Positions 33,579-37,933 of a stretch of 37,933 nt of DNA are shown here, one piece after another. Below the pieces are notes generated by a model. It was not told the origin of the DNA. It saw only the letters and a list, made by a program, of their open reading frames with translations, and made no database searches. This DNA is from Pseudoramibacter faecis (lineage in GTDB: Bacteria > Bacillota > Clostridia > Eubacteriales > Eubacteriaceae): positions 1 to 37,933 of the forward strand of contig NZ_JAYFFI010000022.1 in the NCBI RefSeq assembly GCF_036289405.1, read 5' to 3'. The stretch's first letter is position 1. Each line of letters starts with the position of its first letter. Both the position numbers and the translations under genes were made by a program.

Positions 33579-35288
33579 TTAATAAATAACACCTTCGATT
33601 TCGTTAATTTGATTGGCCGCATGCAGGCTCTGAATATGCTCTGCGATATTGGCCGAGTGGTCCCCCACTCTTTCGAGATCAACCAATAAATCAAAATAAA
33701 TCGCCGAGCTGTCCGCATTGCACTGGCCGTCTGCCAGACGCTTGATGTGCGCGTTTTTATAGGCTTCTGTCATATCGTCAGAAATTTCTTCGTCACGATA
33801 AATCTGTTCGCAAAGTTTATTGTCCTCTGATCGAATCACTTCCTGCACGTTGGCCACGATGCCGAGAATCAAATCGCTCAGCTTTTTAAGCTCGTCGATG
33901 GCGCCAGCTGTCATATCGATGTCTTCGTCAATTTGAGTCTGAGCCATTTCGACGATATTTTCCGCATGGTCGCCAATACGCTCAAGATCGTGGGCACACT
34001 GTAAATACACCGCCAGCTTGTCGTTTTCTTCCTGGGAGACATTCAAATTGGTCAGGCGGACGATAAAATCGATGATCCCGTGTTCGTGCTCATCAATGCG
34101 TTCTTCCCGCTCATAGACCTTCTCGATCGCCTTTTCGTCATTATTGCTCAGGGCGTCAAAGGAGAGTTTGAGGTTTTTGCCGGCCATTTCTGCCAGGTGA
34201 ACAAGTTCATTGGTCAGTTGGCCGATGGCTACCGCCGGGTTGTTGAGCAGCCGATCATCGAGCTGCAGACCGCGATCGCCTTCTTCTTGGGGCGAACGTT
34301 TTTCCAGAAGCGCAACGAATTTGTCGATCACCGGCAGCATCACAATCATGTTGAACACATTGAAGAAAGTGTGGGACATGGCGATCTGTCTGGCCACGTT
34401 GGGAATCACCTGACCGCTGCTGGTTTTCATCGTACCGGAAATATTCACCAAGGCCTGATAGACCGGATTGATATTAAAAGCGTCCAAAACGCCAAAGAGG
34501 CAAAGCACCCAAATCGACCCGAAAATATTCACAAACAAATGGATCAGCGCTGCATTACGCGCAGCCCGGGAAGTTCCGACGGACGACAGCATCGCCGTAA
34601 CACAGGTCCCGATATTGGTGCCGAGCATCATCGGAATACAAATTTGAATGGCGGCCGTGCCGGAGACGTCGGCAAAAATCCCTGAGATCGCGAGCGCCTG
34701 AAGCATCCCCAATGTCGCTCCGGAGCTTTGCATCACACCGGTGATTACGGTTCCGATCAAAAGACCGAAGATTGGATTTTTGCCATAGGTCACCAGCCAA
34801 TTTTTGAAAACTACATTGTCTTTGAGCGGCGCCATCACCTCGCTCATCGTGGAAATGCCGAAAAAGATAATCCCAATGCCCAGGAGAATGGTCCCGATAT
34901 CCCGGGTGTGCTTGCGTTTGCCGATCAGCGAAGTGATGACACCGATGCCGATGAGCACCGGCCCGATGAAATCCATATTAAAGGCAATGAGCTGCGCCAT
35001 GAGGGTCGTCCCGATATTGGCTCCTAAAATGATACCCGCTGCCTGCGTGAGGCTCATCAGCGCCGCATTTACAAAGCCAACCACCATAACCGTGGTCGTG
35101 CTGGAGCTTTGCACCATGATCGTCACAACAATCCCGCAGAGAATAGCCTTGAAGCGATTCCCTGTCAGAATTTCCAAGAGGCGCTTCATTTTGCTCCCGG
35201 CGACCACTTTCAGACTATTGCTCATAATCTGCATCCCGTAAATAAACAGGCCCAGGCCGCCGATCAGCCCCACAATGATTTCAAACAT
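33579..35288 (-). CDS. Na/phosphate cotransporter with C-terminal PhoU domain (NptA/YjbB type)
   Basis: 569 residues. The membrane half (1-310) has two inverted repeats, each with the QSSS/QSSG hairpin: MVQSSSTTTVM near 58-68 and VMQSSGATLGML near 180-190, together with GANIGTT and GTNIGT. The C-terminal half (about 340-560) is a PhoU helical repeat with CAHDLERIGDHAENI and DLERVGDHSANIAEH, the metal-binding motifs of PhoU. It should move phosphate with Na+, the PhoU part sensing phosphate state. AAGGAG precedes the ATG; monocistronic with its own promoter and terminator. Confidence 0.92.
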   Translation of the reverse strand: MFEIIVGLIGGLGLFIYGMQIMSNSLKVVAGSKMKRLLEILTGNRFKAILCGIVVTIMVQSSSTTTVMVVGFVNAALMSLTQAAGIILGANIGTTLMAQLIAFNMDFIGPVLIGIGVITSLIGKRKHTRDIGTILLGIGIIFFGISTMSEVMAPLKDNVVFKNWLVTYGKNPIFGLLIGTVITGVMQSSGATLGMLQALAISGIFADVSGTAAIQICIPMMLGTNIGTCVTAMLSSVGTSRAARNAALIHLFVNIFGSIWVLCLFGVLDAFNINPVYQALVNISGTMKTSSGQVIPNVARQIAMSHTFFNVFNMIVMLPVIDKFVALLEKRSPQEEGDRGLQLDDRLLNNPAVAIGQLTNELVHLAEMAGKNLKLSFDALSNNDEKAIEKVYEREERIDEHEHGIIDFIVRLTNLNVSQEENDKLAVYLQCAHDLERIGDHAENIVEMAQTQIDEDIDMTAGAIDELKKLSDLILGIVANVQEVIRSEDNKLCEQIYRDEEISDDMTEAYKNAHIKRLADGQCNADSSAIYFDLLVDLERVGDHSANIAEHIQSLHAANQINEIEGVIY

Positions 35289-35376
35289 TTAAAACTCCTT
35301 CACTGCATTTTCTTTTGCTTGTACCGAATCGTACCGAATGAATTTTCCAATTTGCATAGATCAAAGATCAAGGTTT

Positions 35377-35405
35377 ATTTTATCACGGATCGCCCTTAAA
35401 GTTAA
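35377..35405 (-). promoter_or_regulatory. Candidate promoter of the Na/Pi cotransporter gene
   Basis: Minus strand TTAACT (35405-35400), 17 bases, TAAAAT (35382-35377). In the leader the 9-base GTACCGAAT is repeated in tandem (35321-35339), possibly an operator. Confidence 0.45.
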
Positions 35406-35505
35406 TCACAAGAAAAATTATTTTCAAATTGACGTCGATTAAAAGTTTTCGGCTGAGCCGATTTCGAAGGCCAAACGGCAATTCGTTCGAACCCGTGTAA
35501 TTTGA

Positions 35506-35536
35506 TTGTGCAGAAGGGGCGCATCTATGTTAGAAT
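35506..35536 (+). promoter_or_regulatory. Extended -10 promoter of glyS
   Basis: TGTTAGAAT (extended -10, hexamer 35531-35536) with TTGTGC 19 bases upstream. The start of transcription near 35543 leaves a 30-base leader, too short for a T-box. Confidence 0.5.
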
Positions 35537-35573
35537 GGGAGCACATCATAATTTTTAGGAGGACTCTTATTTC

Positions 35574-36959
35574 ATGTCGAGTTTCACAATGAACGAAATC
35601 GTCAGCCTTGCCAAAATGCGCGGCATCGTCTTTCCGGGATCGGAAATTTACGACGGGCTTGCCAACAGCTGGGATTACGGCCCGATCGGGGTCGAAATAA
35701 AAAATAACGTTAAACGCGCCTGGTGGAAAAAGTTTGTCCAGGAATCACCCTATAACGTCGGTCTCGACGCGGCCATTCTAATGAACCCACAGACCTGGGT
35801 GGCTTCGGGCCATGTCGGCGGCTTCAACGATCCGCTGATGGACTGCAAACACTGCAAATCCCGTTTCCGCGCCGACAAACTCATCGAGGATTATTTCCAC
35901 GATAAAGACGAAGAAGTGGTGGTTGACGGTTGGTCCAACGAAAAGATGGAAGCCTTCATCCAGGATCATCACATTGCCTGCCCGGACTGCGGCGCATCCG
36001 ACTTCACCGAAATTCGCCAGTTCAACCTGATGTTCAAGACCTTTCAGGGCGTCACCGAGGATTCCACTTCCCAGCTGTATCTGCGGCCTGAAACCGCCCA
36101 AGGGATCTTCGTCAACTTTAAAAACGCTCAGCGCACCACCCGCAAGCGCGTACCCTTCGGCATCGGGCAGATCGGAAAATCCTTCCGCAACGAAATCACT
36201 CCCGGCAACTTCATTTTCCGCACCCGCGAATTTGAACAGATGGAACTCGAATTTTTCTGCAAGCCCGGCACCGACCTCGAATGGTTCACCTACTGGAAGG
36301 ATTACTGCCGTAGCTGGCTGTTCTCCCTGGGCATGAAGGAAGAAAATCTGCGCTTCCGCGATCATTCGCCGGAAGAGCTCTCCCATTATTCGAACGCCAC
36401 CACCGACGTGGAATACCAATTTCCCTTCGGATGGGGCGAACTCTGGGGCATCGCCGACCGCACCGACTTCGATCTGACCCAGCATGAAAATGTCTCCGGC
36501 AAAGACCTGCGCTATCAGGATCCGACAACCAACGAAAAATACATTCCCTACGTCATCGAGCCGTCTCTTGGCGCCGACCGCATGTTCCTCGCTTTCCTGT
36601 GCGACGCCCTTGAATACGAAGAACTCGATGGCGGCGACACCCGCGGCGTCATGAAGATTCACCCTTTCCTTTCGGCCTATAAAGCCGCCGTGCTGCCCCT
36701 ATCGAAGAAGCTTTCCGATAAGGCCCGCGAGGTTTATGCCGAGTTGGCCAAATATTTCAACGTGGATTACGACGAAACCGGCAGTATTGGTAAGCGCTAC
36801 CGCCGTGAAGACGAAATCGGCACGCCGCTGTGCGTCACCATCGATTTTGACACCCTCGAAGACAACGCCGTCACCATCCGCGACCGCGACACGATGAAAC
36901 AGATCCGTTTGCCCATCGACCAGGTCAAGACTTATATCGAAGAAAAAATCGCTTTCTAA
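35574..36959 (+). CDS. glyS: Glycyl-tRNA synthetase, dimeric class II type
   Basis: 461 residues, the alpha-2 form used by many Gram-positive bacteria, archaea and eukaryotes, not the alpha2beta2 GlyQS form. Start region: VFPGSEIYDGLANSWDYGPIG. An inserted zinc-like site has CKHCKS and CPDCGA. Motif 2 lies around IGKSFRNEITPGNFIFRTREFEQMELEFF, motif 3 at EPSLGADRMFLAFL. The C-terminal anticodon-binding domain begins at KAAVLPLSKKL. AGGAGG lies 11 bases before the ATG. Followed by a terminator. Confidence 0.96.
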   Translation: MSSFTMNEIVSLAKMRGIVFPGSEIYDGLANSWDYGPIGVEIKNNVKRAWWKKFVQESPYNVGLDAAILMNPQTWVASGHVGGFNDPLMDCKHCKSRFRADKLIEDYFHDKDEEVVVDGWSNEKMEAFIQDHHIACPDCGASDFTEIRQFNLMFKTFQGVTEDSTSQLYLRPETAQGIFVNFKNAQRTTRKRVPFGIGQIGKSFRNEITPGNFIFRTREFEQMELEFFCKPGTDLEWFTYWKDYCRSWLFSLGMKEENLRFRDHSPEELSHYSNATTDVEYQFPFGWGELWGIADRTDFDLTQHENVSGKDLRYQDPTTNEKYIPYVIEPSLGADRMFLAFLCDALEYEELDGGDTRGVMKIHPFLSAYKAAVLPLSKKLSDKAREVYAELAKYFNVDYDETGSIGKRYRREDEIGTPLCVTIDFDTLEDNAVTIRDRDTMKQIRLPIDQVKTYIEEKIAF

Positions 36960-36973
36960 AGCCATTAAGCATT

Positions 36974-36999
36974 AAACGCCGCACAAAAGCGGCGTTTTT
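36974..36999 (+). terminator. Terminator of glyS
   Basis: AAACGCCGC / GCGGCGTTT with a 6-base loop and five T, 15 bases past the stop codon. The following bases 37000-37156 hold nothing that I recognise. Confidence 0.9.
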
Positions 37000-37156
37000 C
37001 TTTTGCTCGTCTCTAGACTCCCTTCGTGATGCCTTAAACTTTTATTATATATCATCATTATGATTGTCACTCCGACGTCAATTCCACCATAATCGGCTCC
37101 CTGCTGCCCCTGACCGGATAGATCCATTCAGATCATTTGCAGCAATCCATTCAGTT

Positions 37157-37199
37157 ATAAAAAAGAGTGAGGAGATATGGTTGCGTCTCCTCACTCTTT
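37157..37199 (-). terminator. Terminator of the rRNA-tRNA operon
   Basis: Fourteen-base perfect stem AAAGAGTGAGGAGA (37162-37175) / TCTCCTCACTCTTT (37186-37199); on the minus strand it is followed by TTTTTATAA. It lies about 60 bases past tRNA-Lys. Confidence 0.9.
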
Positions 37200-37260
37200 A
37201 TAAATTATAATATAAAAAGCGCAAACCCTTTAAAACTAAGGCTTTACGCTACTTTTCGAA

Positions 37261-37336
37261 TGGTGATCCATCGGGGATTTGAACCCCGGACACCCTGATT
37301 AAAAGTCAGGTGCTCTGCCAACTGAGCTAATGGATC
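37261..37336 (-). tRNA. tRNA-Lys (anticodon UUU)
   Basis: 76 bases on the minus strand with CCA encoded. Acceptor GATCCAT pairs with ATGGATC, the T arm holds GGTTCAAATCC, and the anticodon loop reads CTTTTAA. Last gene of the rRNA-tRNA operon. Confidence 0.95.
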
Positions 37337-37339
37337 AAA

Positions 37340-37424
37340 TGGTGGGGAAAGATGGATTCGAACCATCGTAGACTTAGTCAACGGATTTACAGTCCGCCCC
37401 CTTTAGCCACTCGGGCATTTCCCC
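37340..37424 (-). tRNA. tRNA-Tyr (anticodon GUA)
   Basis: 85 bases with a long variable arm as expected for bacterial tRNA-Tyr. Acceptor GGGGAAA pairs with TTTCCCC, anticodon loop CTGTAAA, CCA encoded. Three bases from tRNA-Lys. Confidence 0.95.
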
Positions 37425-37435
37425 AAACAAAAGAA

Positions 37436-37511
37436 TGGAGCTGACGGGCGGACTTGAACCGCCAACCTGCTGATTACAAATCAGCTGCTCTGCCAATTGA
37501 GCCACGTCAGC
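37436..37511 (-). tRNA. tRNA-Thr (anticodon UGU)
   Basis: 76 bases, acceptor GCTGACG / CGTCAGC, anticodon loop TTTGTAA, T arm GGTTCAAGTCC, CCA encoded. Confidence 0.95.
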
Positions 37512-37526
37512 AAAAAAACATAAAAA

Positions 37527-37603
37527 TGGCGACCAGGAAGAGATTCGAACTCTCGACCTCCAGCGTGACAGGCTGGCATTCTAACCAACTGAACTACCTG
37601 GCC
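37527..37603 (-). tRNA. tRNA-Asp (anticodon GUC)
   Basis: 77 bases, acceptor GGCCAGG / CCTGGTC with one G-U pair, anticodon loop CTGTCAC, T arm AGTTCGAATCT, CCA encoded. Confidence 0.95.
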
Positions 37604-37610
37604 GCAATAA

Positions 37611-37685
37611 TGGTGACCCGTGGGAGAATCGAACTCCCGTTATCGCCGTGAAAGGGCGATGTCTTAACCGCTTGACCAACGGGCC
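37611..37685 (-). tRNA. tRNA-Glu (anticodon UUC)
   Basis: 75 bases, acceptor GGCCCGT / ACGGGTC, anticodon loop CTTTCAC, T arm AGTTCGATTCT, CCA encoded. Confidence 0.95.
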
Positions 37686-37690
37686 TTTTC

Positions 37691-37725
37691 AAAAATGCGG
37701 GTATGACTGTATGGGTCATACCCGC
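37691..37725 (-). terminator. Terminator-like hairpin between tRNA-Asn and tRNA-Glu
   Basis: Eleven-base perfect stem GCGGGTATGAC (37697-37707) / GTCATACCCGC (37715-37725). On the minus strand ATTTTT follows directly, as in an intrinsic terminator, yet four more tRNA genes lie downstream. It may lower expression of the distal tRNAs, serve as a processing site, or be read through by an antitermination complex. Confidence 0.6.
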
Positions 37726-37735
37726 TTTCATACAA

Positions 37736-37813
<78 letters not shown>

Positions 37814-37817
37814 TAAG

Positions 37818-37933
37818 GTTTCGCGACGATCTATCCTCCCAGGCAGCTGCCCGCCAAGTACTTTCGACGCGAGAGAGCTTAACTGCTGTGTTCGGGATGG
37901 GAACAGGTGTGGCCTCTCTGCCATTATCACGAA
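37818..37933 (-). rRNA. rrf: 5S ribosomal RNA, 5' end at or just past the window edge
   Basis: The minus strand reads the conserved 5S core: CACACCTGTTCCCATCCCGA, then GAACACAGCAGTTAAGCTCT and GTACTTGGCGGGCAGCTGCC. The two ends (TTCGTGAT and ATCGTCGCGAA) pair as helix I. A few 5' bases may lie outside the window. With the tRNA genes after it this is the 3' end of an rRNA operon whose 16S and 23S genes would lie further right. Confidence 0.93.

Noticed and set aside
35289..35573. T-box riboswitch in front of glyS
   Set aside because: The leader after the promoter is about 30 bases and contains no T-box sequence or antiterminator fold.

Overview
The window looks like a chromosomal stretch from an anaerobic Bacillota of class Clostridia. 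Evidence: CdaA/CdaR c-di-AMP genes, RecU, LuxS, single-chain class II GlyRS, Shine-Dalgarno sites close to AGGAGG in front of almost every gene, and sigma-A promoters of the TTGCCG-17-TATAAT kind. A member of the Eubacteriaceae (Pseudoramibacter/Eubacterium-like) would fit, but that placement is inference from gene content, not from a search.

Left part (1-9300) is a scrapyard. It holds the 3' end of an IS30-family transposase, a lone EutS/PduU-type microcompartment shell gene, three decayed IS200/IS605 elements, the cdaA-cdaR pair, a strongly structured non-coding RNA (about 4066-4313) with its own near-consensus promoter and terminator, and a block of at least five broken genes (iron alcohol dehydrogenase, lipoate-protein ligase, a metallo-beta-lactamase-fold protein, dihydrolipoamide dehydrogenase, LuxR-type regulator) that looks like a dying metabolic cluster.

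Middle part (9300-22850) is housekeeping: pyruvate carboxylase; a shikimate-pathway operon aroB-aroA-aroC-chorismate mutase with ATGA stop/start overlaps; lemA and a DUF2207 membrane protein with a glycine-rich tail; then an operon of a class II aldolase paralogue with altered metal-site residues, an RluA-type pseudouridine synthase, recU and luxS.

The most interesting region is 22870-32074, a ten-gene minus-strand operon. In transcription order it is: DUF1097 membrane protein, preT, preA, dihydropyrimidinase, a two-part ThrE/YjjP-YjjB type exporter, an M20-family N-carbamoyl-beta-alanine hydrolase, a CaiB-family CoA transferase, and two hotdog-fold proteins that resemble beta-alanyl-CoA / 3-aminobutyryl-CoA ammonia-lyases. 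Read together this gives a route uracil (or thymine) -> dihydropyrimidine -> N-carbamoyl-beta-amino acid -> beta-amino acid -> beta-aminoacyl-CoA -> acryloyl-CoA (or methacrylyl-CoA) plus ammonia, that is, a pyrimidine-fermentation operon. The individual steps are known; I infer their union in one operon from the gene order. A MerR/GyrI-like regulator lies just upstream on the same strand.

Right part (32499-37933): the MerR-type regulator, an Na/Pi cotransporter-PhoU protein, glycyl-tRNA synthetase, and the 3' end of an rRNA operon on the minus strand (5S rRNA, then tRNA-Asn, Glu, Asp, Thr, Tyr, Lys, then a terminator). No CRISPR array or prophage was seen.
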